A stretch of DNA of 64,000 bases from Chalciporus piperatus (taxonomy: Eukaryota; Basidiomycota; Agaricomycetes; Boletales; Boletaceae), in contig JBBPTG010000051.1 of assembly GCA_038093975.1 (NCBI GenBank), forward strand, positions 96,748-160,747, in the 5' to 3' direction. A program made the translations under genes and the position numbers. Numbering within the stretch: the stretch's first letter is position 1; each line of letters opens with the position of its first letter. Positions 1 to 11,693 of the stretch are shown piece after piece. The notes under the pieces were generated by a model that saw nothing but the letters and a program-made list of their open reading frames with translations, was not told where the DNA came from and did not search any database.

Positions 1-72
1 ATCAACGACGTCAAAGTACCAAATGGCACTCGTTTCAAGTCGGTCTTTGTAGAGTACAAAGTCTTGCAGTGA
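1..72 (+). CDS. 3' end of an unidentified gene (partial)
   Basis: The window opens inside a reading frame of 23 codons that ends in TGA at 70-72. The residues read like the C-terminus of a folded protein (ends ...VFVEYKVLQ). Nothing upstream is visible, so neither family nor exon phase can be fixed. It would be convergent with the ATG15 gene, whose stop lies about 280 bases further on; 73-351 between them shows no coding signal. The frame could be chance, because 23 codons is short. Confidence 0.4.
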   Translation: MNDVKVPNGTRFKSVFVEYKVLQ

Positions 73-351
73 GTAGAGGGTAATTTTGGTAGACTCAAGG
101 AGCAGGAGCAAGTTATCGTTAGAACTACTTGACTCCTAATAGGTACTGTATTGCTTCAATAAGCTTATTGATTACTATTCATTTGTGTAGTCAGCCTAGT
201 ACTCGGCCGAATGTGGCTTATATATTTGATGGTGGAAGCACAGTGATGACCTTGATGCAAAGTCGTCGCATTCCGACAAAATTATCGACAGTAAACATTA
301 TTGTTATAAAGTAACACCCCGACACGCCGATATGCCATCTAACCCAGACAT

Positions 352-2049
352 CTACTCGTCCCATTCGCCATACTCCCAGTTGAAGCAATCCTGGGATATC
401 ATAAGCGCAAATCCACTGAGATGACAAAAACAGGACTTACCACACAATCCGCTTGTTCCTTTGCCACGGGCACCGAGAGCTTCACCTTCTTCTTGGTATC
501 CTTATCCTTGTCGTCATCCTTACCGCTACCCCACCAGCCCCAACCGCTCTTCGAGACTTCCTTCTTGTCATCGTTGTCCCCTTCAGAAGGTTCGTCGGCC
601 CATTCGAATTCTTCGGCGAGTAAACGTTCGATGATGTTTCGTATCCCGTGCGTCCTGATATCAACACCCCATTTGAGCTTCGTGACTGTGTCATACAGCG
701 AGACCTTGCCAAGATGGCATCTGTTGAATCGTCACCATCACCCGTCAGTCCTGCCACCATCGCGACACACCGTTTGAGAGGAAGAATAGCTCACCGCGTC
801 TCCATTGCGTAGCCAGCGATTCCGCAGGTGGACGTGACACCATTACATATTCCCATGGCGATGGGGTCTGCCGTATGGATGATATGTGTAATGTGTTGGG
901 TTGATGGCTACGTATTAAAGATAGATGATCGACGCGCCAACGAGGAAAACCCGGATGAAAACGTACAGGAGAAGGAAGATGCAACCGCGTAGCTGCTAGC
1001 TTCTCGGCAGGTGCCTCAAAGGCTACGACAGGAGCACCGAATGTAACCCCGATCAGGGATGACACCGAACCCCCAAGCGAATGGCCTGCAGATGCGTAAG
1101 TGCTCATGCCACCGCTACCTGCAAGTGATTAGATACTCACCGATTACCCAAATATTAGCATCCGGATAAATGTAAGTAAGATTATTATATAGGTTCTGCA
1201 TAGACACGTTACACCGATGGTCCACGTCTGAAGAAAGAAATGCACTTACCACCCCAACTGAATAATATAGATCGTCGTCTTGTAATGCCTGTTCTACGCA
1301 TGTTTGCCCACATCTTCCGGAACCCTTGTAGCATCCACATACGGTGCTCCAAGTCGGACCCACACGAGCGCAACAGCAGGAAAATAAGACGTTGTCGTTC
1401 AGCTTGTCCTTCCGCACCGTAGGTCCACCGCCACCCGTGATCCAACCAGCAGAAGTGCCTTTGATGGAGAGAATTACAGTGGAATTGTCTTCCGAAACGA
1501 ACACATGTCCGCGAAGACCATCGTCGGCAGGTGCCCATCCTACAGGAGTCGACTGGGGAGGAAACTAAGCAATAAGTCAACGACATCAAGAGCAAATCGA
1601 CTTACTTTGTTGAATCCTTCCACATCATACCAGTCACTATCGGGGCTAGCGACGTACGCATTGTTGGATATCTTGGCCAGGGAAAGCAACGTCTCCCTGT
1701 TCGTCACGTCTGGACCGAGTACTTCTTCTTGTTGCCACAAAGAGCCATCGCTCTGTCCATGGAGCATTGACCGGAAACGGGCGTTGCGGAAGGCAGAGTA
1801 CGACGAGGGCTTGTGTGTAAGCAGACGAGACGTAGCTACGTCATAGGTGTACGGGTCTGCTGGCGTGCTGAGCGAGTGCGATAGAAGCCGGGATGGACGG
1901 ACGTCGGAGAATATCACGCGCGACGAGTTGGTAACTGCATGTTCATGTCGCAGGCGAAATGACATTCGAGGTGTGAGCGGCGTGTCTTGCTGCCAGAGAA
2001 GCGAAGCAAGGAAGAGGCGGATAGTAACAGGAAATATGTCGAGGATCAT
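352..2049 (-). CDS. ATG15: ATG15-like autophagic vacuolar phospholipase
   Basis: Putative class 3 lipase that breaks down autophagic-body and multivesicular-body membranes inside the vacuole. The start at 2049 is followed by a hydrophobic signal anchor (about residues 4-20), as in type II membrane proteins of this family. The serine-hydrolase elbow GHSLGG is split by an intron whose donor follows 1141. Family blocks such as [27 protein letters not shown] and HTADPIAMG are readable across at least six exons. A small last exon (352-390, acceptor before 390) gives the conserved Cys-rich and aromatic tail ending GEWDE. The region before it is rich in Lys and Asp. The exon after about 1606 could use either of two in-frame acceptors four codons apart. 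Convergent with the partial gene at 1-72. Family membership is clear; single splice sites are inferred. Confidence 0.9.
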
Positions 2050-2685
2050 GATGTTGCGTCTAGCTATTGATACATAAAGATATGAAAGAGAGCAGTGATA
2101 GGATAGTCGTAGCTGTGAATTGGTAGCTGATCAGGTCGGGGTAAAGGACCGTAGCAGACTCCTCCTGGACCTCAATGTGGGGTATTGGTGTTTATGTAAG
2201 CACTGCAATGTGCTTCCGCTGACTCAACCTCTGAGTCGGCCACTGACAGTGACACACTGAAGTAAAGCCATCGAACGTGCGTGGTACGCCTGCGGAATTT
2301 CGAGGCTACATGAGACAAAGTACGTTGTTTGGAGAAGAAAGTACTAATCAGCATGAACATAAACTTCTGCTCTGTACCTTGAATTTCAAGGAGGAACACC
2401 CCGCTGTCGGCGGGAAGTCTCGCATATGGATCAGTCATCACAACATGTAAGTGCTGGTCTTGCGTGGACACATTTCAATGACGCCTGGCTGTGACGCAAT
2501 AAGGGCCCGGGTCTATTTACCTGACAGGTTTGCGCTCGTGTTTGCCCAGGGCGTGTATAATCCAGTCTGAATCCAAACGGTGACCAAGGTAAGCCAGTCC
2601 CGATCGCGATAGCACGGACACCTCTTATAGTCCGTGCTGTAAGCGATGTCTTTCTATCCGTACTCCTTCCGCACCGCAGCAAGAT
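2050..2685. promoter_or_regulatory. Divergent intergenic region, ATG15 / PL14 lyase
   Basis: 636 bases separate the starts of ATG15 (-) and the PL14 lyase (+) and must hold both promoters. Open frames here are short and unlike known proteins. I see no clear TATA box and no repeat. Confidence 0.4.
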
Positions 2686-4226
2686 ATGGGTTTATCTCTT
2701 TACTTCCTCGCGCTGGTCGCCCTCAACGTCTTTGCAGCTCCTGTTGGTTCGAGCGAATCTCAAACGCTATCCAACCTGACGCAAACTTTCACTGACACGA
2801 CATCCTCACCGTTCACTGATGCGCATTCGACTAATTCTCCTATAACGTCAACTCAACCCCGGGCCCTTTCCTCACCATCTGCTTCATCGTCACCGACATC
2901 GTTTACTCCAACGCCTACCAGCACCCTCTTAGTCACTGAAATCGCGACCGCTTTTGAAACGACGACCGTCGTCACCGTCATTGTGACCACAACCATTACC
3001 ACAACACCGACAACACCGACACCCACCCAAGGTACTTCTTCGGGCAATCATACCGTATGGGCAGCTCCCCAAAAAATGGCCGACCTCTCCGCATTCAACG
3101 TTACCTCCTTCCCCACTGGCCAAAAAAACCTCGACATCGTCTCCGAAATCCCATCCAGCGCCAAATCCCGCACCTCAAAAATCACCCAGAGCCCACTCGG
3201 TTCGCAAAACGGAACGAACCAGTCTTCGATTCTGCAGCTCGTCTATCCTGCCCATTCCGTCAACCCGGGAAGCAAACCTGCGGGCGGAGCGGATTTTTAC
3301 GCATCCCCACTCGATCTGGCAGGTTCGCGGAACGTCACGCTCGAGTATAGCGTGTTCTTTCCGGCGGACTTTGAGTGGGTCAACGGGGGGAAGCTACCGG
3401 GCTTGTATGGAGGTCATACGGGGTGCTCTGGTGGTTCTTCCGCCGTCGACTGCTTTAGCACGCGCATGATGTGGCGACAGAAAGGCGTCGGAGAACTCTA
3501 CCTGGTATGTCCCCAAGTTCCATCAACAAAGCCGTGCTTTGACGATGCATATTATCACAGTATGCGCCAAAGGACAAACAAAGCGACGCCTTGTGCTCAG
3601 ATCCGCAATCCGTCTGCGATTCCACGTACGGCTTCTCCATCGGACGAGGGTCCTTCAACTTCACCCCCGGCGATTGGACGAACTTGAGACAGAATGTCGT
3701 TTTGAACACCCCGGGGGAAAAGGACGGCACGTTCACATTGTTCGTCAATGGTGAGCCCGTGATCAGTCGGACAGACTTGTTTTATCGCGATGCTACTCGG
3801 TCATCGAAATTGAAATCGAGCCCCAAGACGACTTCACATGTTCCTGCCAGCTCTCAGGTCGTCTCTTCGACGTCGCAGAGTCGGTCGAGCGGAGCTCAGG
3901 ATCCTCTTCTTGGGCTCCATGGTCTCCTCAAGCGTCAAACTGAAGCTTCGATCCCAAAAACGACCGGGGAAAACGAGCTGGAGGCGACTCGATCCAGACC
4001 CGCTCGTTGTGCTCTTGCCGTTTCGCGAGATGAAGACGCAGGCTCTCAGCCTGCAGAATTCATCGGCATTTTCTTCAGGTACGCCTTCACACAGCTGAAG
4101 TCCATTACCGCGCGATACTTATTCCTGGACGACAGCACCTTCTTTGGGGGCCATGGGTCCAAGTACGCTACACCCAAACAGCAATACACCTGGTTCAAGG
4201 ACTTTTCAATCACCCGCCACGATTAA
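2686..4226 (+). CDS. Secreted polysaccharide lyase family 14-like protein
   Basis: Starts with a signal peptide (hydrophobic LYFLALVALNVFA, cleavage likely near residue 18-20), followed by a long Ser/Thr/Pro-rich, probably O-glycosylated spacer to about residue 120. The lyase-like beta-jelly-roll follows, with typical blocks GGADFYASPL, LEYSVFFP, GGKLPGLYGG and STRMMWR, then after the first intron SIGRGSFNF and DGTFTLFVNG. The end is TFFGGHGSKYATPKQQYTW. Introns are read at 3505-3560 and 4079-4135; the second has no in-frame stop, so the frame reads through it. PL14 members cleave uronic-acid polymers such as glucuronan or alginate. The exact substrate is not readable here. A Ser/Arg-rich insert (about 3780-4060) lies between the last two core strands. 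Confidence 0.85.
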
Positions 4227-4264
4227 CGCCGATAATTAAGTTTCGGGGGTGGTAAGTTAGCAGT

Positions 4265-5990
4265 TCAACGACGAGATAAAACGGCAATAACAAGACCGAC
4301 GAGAAAAGCGAGCAAGAATGCGATCCGTTTCACTGACCACCTCTCCACCGGACCCATTTCCACCGTCTCAATCAACAACCCTTGCAGCTCTTTCGCCAAA
4401 GCCTCCATTCCAAAGACCGTTTGCGCGCGGTGCTTTGATCTCTGTGATAACGACATCCGTTCCGATTCATTCATGCGACATATTTCTTCCAACGCGTCTG
4501 CCCAGATCCCTGATTCGGGCGTTCGTAGCCAACCCGTTCGTTGCTCTGGTGGCTGGTCCACAACGCTCTCTGTCGGCCCACCACTGTCGCACGCGAGGAT
4601 GGGAACTCCACAAATCATGCCCTCGACAGGTCCGATCCCAAAGTGTTCGTTCGCAGGGGTGTAGAGCAGAGCGCGAGTCGAGGGGGATTGGAGGAGCGCA
4701 GACCGTTGTGACGTCGTGAAATTGAGGAGGAAAAGGATGTCTGGCTCGTTTGCGGTCGTACCTGTGAATGAGGGAGCAGAGACTTTGGAATGCGGGGGTG
4801 TGATCACGTTGAACGATAGGTTGCTCGATCTTGCGCGTTCGACGAGACCATTCAAGGTACGTATGTTGTCTTCGAGGCGTGGGTCATAGCCACCTACGTG
4901 TGATGAGATGACACAGTCGAGTGAGATGCAGATGCAGAAGCCATACCAGCAAGGACGAGTCGCATGTCGCGAGTTGTTTGCTGCATTGAAGGTTTGGCTC
5001 TGAGGAGAGCGAACGCTTCAATCGCCAACGCAGCGTTCTTCTTCATCTCGAAACGATTTAGCGAAATCAACGTGGGGCGCTGTCTTTATGAACTTGTGAG
5101 CAACCACGAGAGCGTCTGAGAGCTCATCTTACGATGTGACCTGGACGACATCAAGTTCCGTCCAATCGACGGGTGCTTGGTAGGCTTTGATGTTTATTCC
5201 TGGATAGACGACCTTTGGCGTCGACGTTATCGAACTGAGATGAGCAGTCGTTATACGTGCTGTGAATTTCGAGTTCGCGACGATAAGATCAGCCTGCCCT
5301 GCAAGACACGGTTAAACGCAGGTTTATTTTCCACGATACGAAAAACGAATCGCATACGGGTTGTCACCTCTTCGAGCCAATCCATAGGAAACCGATAGAG
5401 CGCTTTAAGCAACCCGACGTTCTTCTTCTGAAACTTTCCCTCTACGAAAGCACCATACGCGAGTAGCTTATCTGGGAAATGACAATAGAACAGAACGCGT
5501 TTTCCGCCCAACATCCGTAGGAGGGGTATACAGGTCGAGAGTTGGTCGACGAAGAAGACATCGTACTCGGGTGTAGAGGAGCTGAGAATGTATTTGGTGA
5601 GGTGGAGTTGTCTTATGTGTGCGAATAGGATGTGGAATTTTCCTCGCCAGGAACGAGGGAAGGGTGGGACGATGTGGTGGACGCGGAGAGTGCCTTGGGG
5701 TGGAACGCGATGTGTAAGAACAGATGCTCGCAGACGAACGTATACAGACGATTACCGTCTCTAGTTTCGTCAAAACAGTGACTTTTGTCGTGGTGCGAGG
5801 TATAGACGTCAACAGAGTGTCCGAGTGACTGCAGACCGAGTGCTGCGTCCACGACGAGCCTCTCGGCACCACCTGGGGGGGATTGAAGCTATAGAATGTT
5901 GTCCCAGTGGCCATAGTTGACATACACACCAATTCCGAGGTCTGGGTGGATGAACGCGACGCGCAATTTCGATGCGGCCTCGGGTGCCAT
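4265..5990 (-). CDS. ALG2: ALG2 alpha-1,3/1,6-mannosyltransferase
   Basis: GT4-family enzyme that adds the second and third mannoses to the dolichol-linked oligosaccharide on the cytosolic face of the ER. Exon 1 (5930-5990) gives [21 protein letters not shown]. After an intron come [19 protein letters not shown] and [14 protein letters not shown], then [31 protein letters not shown] and [15 protein letters not shown], ending with the donor-sugar site [27 protein letters not shown]-terminal hydrophobic segment ([15 protein letters not shown]) anchors it. I count five introns of about 50-70 nt. The reading is continuous and the length is usual for the family. The stop faces the stop of the PL14 gene 39 bases away (convergent). 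Confidence 0.92.
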
Positions 5991-6354
5991 CTTGCGTTCT
6001 GACACGAGTACAGAGTATGGAAGACCGAACCAAGACCGGACCGTGTGAGTTTGCCATCAAGAAGACTCGGTCCCGGACGTCGATCCGCCGAGCTCTACTA
6101 CTGTAACTGTATGTAGTTGATCCATCCGCTTCAGTTTCTGCTCAGCCTTTTCGTGCCCAAATGGTATGTCAATCTGGCCGCGCTACAACGATGGTGAGTT
6201 TGTCGTGACATTCCCGATTTCCCATATCATTTGGACGCGTCCCTAGAATTGTCGTCCGGGCTAGAATCGTAGACAGAGAAGACAGTGGCGGTCTGGGGTG
6301 TCTTCTGTACATTGGAATATACATCCCTTCGGCGCCTCACAGCCGACGCCTCCG
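5991..6354. promoter_or_regulatory. Upstream region of ALG2
   Basis: About 360 bases between the ALG2 start and the small minus-strand ORF. It presumably carries the ALG2 promoter. No defined element was recognised. Confidence 0.3.
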
Positions 6355-6630
6355 CTAAAACTCATCTCTTTTCGCCCTCCTCCGCAGCTCCAGCACATCG
6401 ACCCTCTCCACGCCCTTCACGCTCCTCAGCACTCGCAACACCTCGTCCCTCTCCCTCTCGTTCGCAGTAGCGACCGTGAATACAAGGACGTTCCCCAGTT
6501 CACCCGCAGGCTTGGCGTACTGGAGATCATGGAGAACTGGGTCCGAGTTTGCCAAGCTCGTTGGGTTGGAAAGGAACGGCGAATTGGTTCCAAAAGTGAT
6601 GGCGAGATCTACTGGTGACGATGGCATCAT
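6355..6630 (-). CDS. Small ORF, possibly the last exon of a conserved or decaying gene
   Basis: A 91-codon ATG-initiated frame ends in ...GVERVDVLELRRRAKRDEF. Its C-terminal half looks protein-like (VLHDLQYAKPAGELGNVLVF, then a Glu/Arg-rich helix). Upstream on the same strand (about 6650-6810) two frames also read like protein, for example AVRPEGILSKIYPSNTRS, but I could not join them with ordinary splice signals. This may be a real gene with exons I cannot connect, or a pseudogene. Function unknown. Confidence 0.3.
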   Translation of the reverse strand: MMPSSPVDLAITFGTNSPFLSNPTSLANSDPVLHDLQYAKPAGELGNVLVFTVATANERERDEVLRVLRSVKGVERVDVLELRRRAKRDEF

Positions 6631-7005
6631 AAACGATGGGTAGATCTAACTGGCGTCTTTTGGCCTCGACGTGAGTTTGTCTCGATTGATCATGCCGAGG
6701 CGGGACCTACCAGGCGGAACGAGTGTTACTCGGATAAATTTTGGACAAAATGCCCTCCGGCCTCACTGCACTGGAAAGTTCCCGATTGGACTGAGCTCCA
6801 AAAATGCTTATTCCTATCGTGAGTGTCCGCCCAATTCTTGTATACACTTACTACATCACGCTCAGATAACTATGCACTCTATACAACTAGACCATTTCAA
6901 TCTGCGATCTCTACATTGTAAATGACCCCGATAAATGACGGATGCCCCAGTTCTTTCAGCCGGTCTGTAGGCGGCCAACCACAAGGTCAGATATCTCTGC
7001 GAGTG

Positions 7006-8292
7006 TCAACGTGAAACATGCAAACCTGTAAGAAGAACACCATCTTGATCCTCAACCCGGAAAGTCCTCCCCTCAAGATACGGTTGCAGTTCCCGCGCCG
7101 CCAATCTCGTGTGGCATTTGAGCAAAGATTCGACGTTATATTTACTCAAAAGTTGCACCACTTGTAGAGAAGGGACGGTGGTTTTCAGCTCGTCGAGGAG
7201 TGAGAAGAGCGAGACGAAATCAGATCTGATAGCCTGGTTGTTCGTTGCTCGCAATCCAAGGTACGTGATCGGGGGAAGGATGAGGTTGGGGCGTACAATG
7301 GCAGGAAATAGATCTGCGGTTATGATGAGACGACGCAAGTTTGGACACGTTCGTGCGACGACGTGTAGGCTCTCGCGGACGTCGATCGACCGATGATGAG
7401 GTATGCAGAACTGGAGACAATGAAGCTGACTGCAACAGCAGCGGAGAAAGTCGTTCCAATGATCCAATTCATTCTGCCCCTCGATAGTGAGTTCGCGGAG
7501 AGCGGATCCTGACTCCTCCCAGTTAAACGACGAGGTAACGTCTCCGGAAGCAGCAGGCCATGTAGCCAGGGCGTTCACTTTAAGTGTCGTGACGGAGGTT
7601 GGGATATGACAATGCGTTTTGTCATTCGACCAGGTTAGCAGACGGGATGTGAGGATGCGAAGCTGGTGACACTTGGTGAGGAGACTTGCGAGGTGAGCGA
7701 CGGATGGCTGGTGTGTGTTAGGCGCAAAATCCAGGACACGCAATGACGACGCAGAGCGTTCCAGCACCTCCAAGATGTTGTTTGGGAATGTGTACACGAA
7801 GTTGGGGGTCATGGAAAAGGAAACGATAATGAGGTTGGTCATGTGTGAGATCAGATTTGTTAGAGGCTCCGACTTTTCTTCAGAATTCAAGCGAGCGTCT
7901 CCGTGGTCACGGATCGCCACATCCAATCGTTGCGTGTAAGCACCCAGGGGCTGCCGCTCTTCGTCCATGGCAGAGGACTTGAGAGTGGAGAGCAGTGGTT
8001 CTATGGATCGAACTCTCCCAATGTAGACCGATCGATAGAGGTATGGTGTGGCCAGGTGCCACCACTGCTTGCAAACGCACACGAGAGCGCGCTTGGTCAA
8101 CAACGCCTCACGGAGCCCAGAGTGACGATCTTTGGTTGAGAGTTGTTTGGTGGGGTTGAAGTGGGCGTATACTTCTGGGACAAGTGTTCCGGGAACATAA
8201 GTGGCATGCTGGAAGACGCAGATCCATATCTCTGGAGGGAGAGCAGGGAGTTTGACGGTGCGTTTGTGGCGGATATCCATCGAGTCCTCCAT
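7006..8292 (-). CDS. F-box protein with leucine-rich C-terminal part
   Basis: One long frame. The first ATG is at 8292; the frame extends two codons further with TTG. An F-box motif lies near the N-terminus (LPALPPEIWICVFQHAT ... LVCVCKQWWHLATPYLYRSVYI, about residues 12-75). About 350 residues with irregular leucine-rich pattern follow (CPNLRRLIITADLF, SLRVLDFAPN). F-box proteins usually bind Skp1 and present substrates to SCF ubiquitin ligases; the substrate is unknown. Agaricomycetes carry very many such genes. A TATA-like stretch lies just upstream (about 8316-8325). The 3' end may be spliced, since an AG-rich site lies close to the stop. Confidence 0.8.
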   Translation of the reverse strand: MEDSMDIRHKRTVKLPALPPEIWICVFQHATYVPGTLVPEVYAHFNPTKQLSTKDRHSGLREALLTKRALVCVCKQWWHLATPYLYRSVYIGRVRSIEPLLSTLKSSAMDEERQPLGAYTQRLDVAIRDHGDARLNSEEKSEPLTNLISHMTNLIIVSFSMTPNFVYTFPNNILEVLERSASSLRVLDFAPNTHQPSVAHLASLLTKCHQLRILTSRLLTWSNDKTHCHIPTSVTTLKVNALATWPAASGDVTSSFNWEESGSALRELTIEGQNELDHWNDFLRCCCSQLHCLQFCIPHHRSIDVRESLHVVARTCPNLRRLIITADLFPAIVRPNLILPPITYLGLRATNNQAIRSDFVSLFSLLDELKTTVPSLQVVQLLSKYNVESLLKCHTRLAARELQPYLEGRTFRVEDQDGVLLTGLHVSR

Positions 8293-8419
8293 AGCCAATG
8301 AGTTGGAACAAGCGTCATATATAATACGCGTGACTAAGCAGCTACTGCTTCATGTCCCCATCTGAAGACACAGCGCCTTAACCAACTACCACTATCAGTG
8401 TCACAAGGAACGCTGAGGG

Positions 8420-9456
8420 ATGTCGCCCCAGACTGATCTAGAGCAAGTGGTGAACTCAGAGGTGAAGTATGTGCTCATAGCGAGTTATCAAGCTCTTTCT
8501 CACTCGCAGCGTTCGCAAGGGAATGGCATTTCCGTGAGTTATCTAGTTATACTTGCGAGTCGTATCGACGCTATCGTCGTCACTGCCTTTAGACTTTTAC
8601 TTTCATCAGAACAACGCAGAGGAGCACCATGCTGCACTCGAGTTGCGCGATGCTGTGTTGGGGCTCAGGCGTGACGGGGCATTCGTAGCAGTGCCTCTCT
8701 TTCGTGTGAACACTGCTCCGATGGGCCCTCATCCGGTCGGTGAGTATCTTGCGTTAAGTTTCACGAAAGGCCAAGTGACCGAGCGGATGCAACTTCGATT
8801 CCACGGTCAAGGCTCGTATGAGATATGGGTGCCCTCCACCTCATTCTCGGCTGTGTTTTCGTATCTTTGTCAGAACAGAGGTAATCTGAGGTAAGAAGTC
8901 CTGAGGATCAAGTCGTGTGAGGACTTCCTTATGCAGCGATTCATTTAGCGTTCTCGTTCATCCACTTACACGCGAAGAGGTTGGTTCATTACCTCCTTCT
9001 ATCTTACGCAGGCAACTCATTCCGCGCAAACCCCTTCATTCTTCAGAGAAAGTAGGCGACGCGCTTTGTCCCACATGGTTCTGGTGATTGAACAACCCTT
9101 TTTTTTCGCTCTCAGGGATCACGAAGTTCGCAATGCATGGCTTGGTCCGCCTTTCCCTCTGGATCTTGCAATTCTTCCTGCAGAGGTAAAAGATATGCCT
9201 TTGCAATATCCTAGCCTCAGTAAGAGAATGCACGCTTCCTGCTGTTTGTCCGCTTAATGATATCCTTTTAGAACTTGGGTACTCTGCCAAAGAACCTGGT
9301 ATCACGCTGGAAGAGCGTCGCCGCATTGGCGCTAACGTCGAGCGAACTCTGAGAGGCGAGAAGGAAGCTGCAAGAGCGCCTTCAAACAATTGGCCCGACA
9401 CACTGAGTGAGACAACGGACAGTAGTGCTACTGATGAGAAGGACTATTGGATATGA
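8420..9456 (+). CDS. DOPA 4,5-dioxygenase-like protein
   Basis: Resembles the DODA family, ring-cleaving dioxygenases that open L-DOPA (betalain or muscaflavin pigment chemistry in fly agaric). Exon 1 (8420-8466) joins a 14-base exon (8520-8533) and then 8593 on, giving the metal-site-like block VKEWHFHFYFHQNNAEE. Further family blocks are GPHPVGEYLALSF, SYEIWVPSTSF, YLCQNRGNL, SVLVHPLTREE and AWLGPPFPLDLAIL. The last exon ends ...DEKDYWI. The join between SVLVHPLTREE and DHEVRNAWLG (8990-9116) is unclear: the simple intron gives the wrong phase, so a very small exon may lie there. The substrate in this species is unknown, because many fungi without betalains carry relatives. Confidence 0.8.
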
Positions 9457-9725
9457 TTACTTGGATTTCTGAGTACTTGCGTCGAGTAAATGGGGGGACC
9501 GTCGTACGACTCGTTACCCCACGTATTTGGCGCTGACATAAGGCCTCCTGCGACTCATTCCTCCATCCTTGTATACTACCTGCATCAATTTTACGGGCAG
9601 GATTTGCTCCTTCGACATACGTTCGAGTGCTCCACTAGTTATATTGACGACTCGACACGTCTAATATAGAGGTGGTGCACTAAGATTGGAACCGTGACAC
9701 GAGCTAGATCATCGTCGCAAGCGAG

Positions 9726-11540
9726 ATGGCTGATCTCCTGCAGTTTGGCAGATCACTTGGAAAGGGTCCATCAGACGAAATGATGCGTTCTTCAAAACAT
9801 CGTACTCTGTCCAGCACGATTGTCATAAAATTGGGTGGGTGGTCTTCCGTTCGTCTTTCCTGCTGCAGCTAACTGGCACGTCTTGCAGGAACCTCATCCA
9901 TCGTCCATGAAGAAACACATCAACCTCTCCTATCAATCTTGTCCTCTGTGGTCGAAACCGTAGTCCATCTACGCAGCCTAGGCCACAAAGTCGTCCTCGT
10001 CAGCTCAGGAGCGATCGGTGTTGGGCTACGCACGATGGATATTCCTCAACGACCGAAGAGCTTATCCAAGAAACAAGTCAGTAGCGTGACCTATCGCGAT
10101 AATGTGTGATGTTCTCATCTGGGTAGCGCGTAGGCTCTTTCTGCAATCGGCCAAGGTCGTTTGATCGCGCTGTGGGACAATTTGTTTGGGCAGTTTGATC
10201 AACGGACGGCGCAGATCTTGCTCACGAGAGGTGACATATCGGATGTGAGAGGTTCCTTGGATCGTGCTTCCCTAGCCTGACCACTTTGGACAGCGAACGC
10301 GGTATCTGAATGCAGTGAATACCATCAGGGAACTCCTCTCCATGGGTGTGGTACCCATTGTCAACGAAAATGACACGATTTCAGTTAGCGTGCGTTATGA
10401 TCACTTTCTTCATGAATACAACTTGTTCATTTCTATACAGGAAATAAAATTTGGTGACAATGATACTCTGTCTGCCATCACGTCGGCCATGATTCACGCC
10501 GATTACCTCTTCCTACTCACGGACGTCGATGGGCTATACACGGCAAATCCCAGAAAAGACCCAACGGCAAGGAAGATCGATGTTGTAACATCAGTCGCGG
10601 ACATCAGAGCTCAAGGTCATCTCTATCTTCTCCTCCGGATGTCGTCCGTTTGCTAATCTCATCCAACGACAGTGAGCACGTCTACTCTGGGTTCAAGTTT
10701 AGGTACTGGCGGAATGGAAACGAAACTCATCGCCGCGGAGATTGCAGCTGGTGCTGGTGTCACGACAGTCATCACCTCCAGTAAACAACCCTCGTCGATC
10801 ATCGATATCATCGATTACTACACGACACTTCGATTCCAGTCTCTCCCTGGGTCGGGCACTGCGAGTCCTGTGCCAAAACTCCAGATAATTGACCTTGATC
10901 ACGTGAACGACAGCTTGAATTTACGAAGGCCACCGCATACGGTTTTCCAGCCAGCTGCAGTGCCGACGCGCGATTTGAAAGCTTGGACGAGTCATACGTT
11001 ATACCCGGCAGGAGGCGTCATCATTGACAGTGGGGCGTATACGGTGCTGTCTCGTCGGGAATCGGGAGGGCGGTTGCTTCCCGTTGGAGTTCTTGGTGTT
11101 CGTGGATCGTTTGCGTCGGGGCAAGCAGTGCGGATACTTGTGCGATATGATCCAGAAGGGACGGTCACAGAGAAGGTGGACACGGCTCAAGATCCCGAAA
11201 GCGCGGCCGGATCGCTGTCCCGATCAAGCTCATCGTCGTCACTGGTTGATGACCTTGCCTCAGATACACAAACGATCATGGATGATGATTATCATCCGGC
11301 GAAGCAAACGGAGGAAAGTGACGGTTGGGAGGTAAAAGAGGTCGGTCGAGGGCTTGTGAATTACAATTCCGTTCAGATTTCCCGAGTAAAGGGCTTGAAC
11401 AGGTATGTGGGCACATTCTGTTTACGACCGGTACATTGTTAATGCGCTCTTCTTATAGCTCTCGTATTCCACAACTGCTTGGATATGCGGATACAGAATA
11501 TGTGGTGGAGAATATCACGATTCGGGTGAGGGGGAACTGA
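9726..11540 (+). CDS. PRO1: Glutamate 5-kinase (proline synthesis, first step)
   Basis: Phosphorylates glutamate to gamma-glutamyl phosphate. The amino-acid-kinase domain is clear: [71 protein letters not shown] and [15 protein letters not shown]. After about 10,900 a C-terminal PUA-type domain follows ([35 protein letters not shown]). The final exon after 11,459 ends [15 protein letters not shown] Ser-rich acidic insert lies at about 11,200-11,310. At least six introns. The start at 9726 is the first in-frame ATG; the ATG pair at 9780/9783 is an alternative. The PRPP synthetase gene starts only about 150 bases downstream on the same strand. Confidence 0.93.
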
Positions 11541-11693
11541 TAGAGTGGCTGTGTAGTTTTGTTTGGTATTGTATGTTGCGCAAATAGCGATGATCATTTT
11601 TTGTGTCAAGGGGGCCGGTTGAATCAGAGGACGGCTTAGTGGCTTAGTGCCATCCTCATGCAATAGCAGGTCTGCTATCAATCCCTGTAAGTT

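Noticed and set aside
2172..2682. Two minus-strand frames between ATG15 and the PL14 gene
   Set aside because: Short, unlike known proteins, and one has no upstream coding continuity; treated as promoter DNA.
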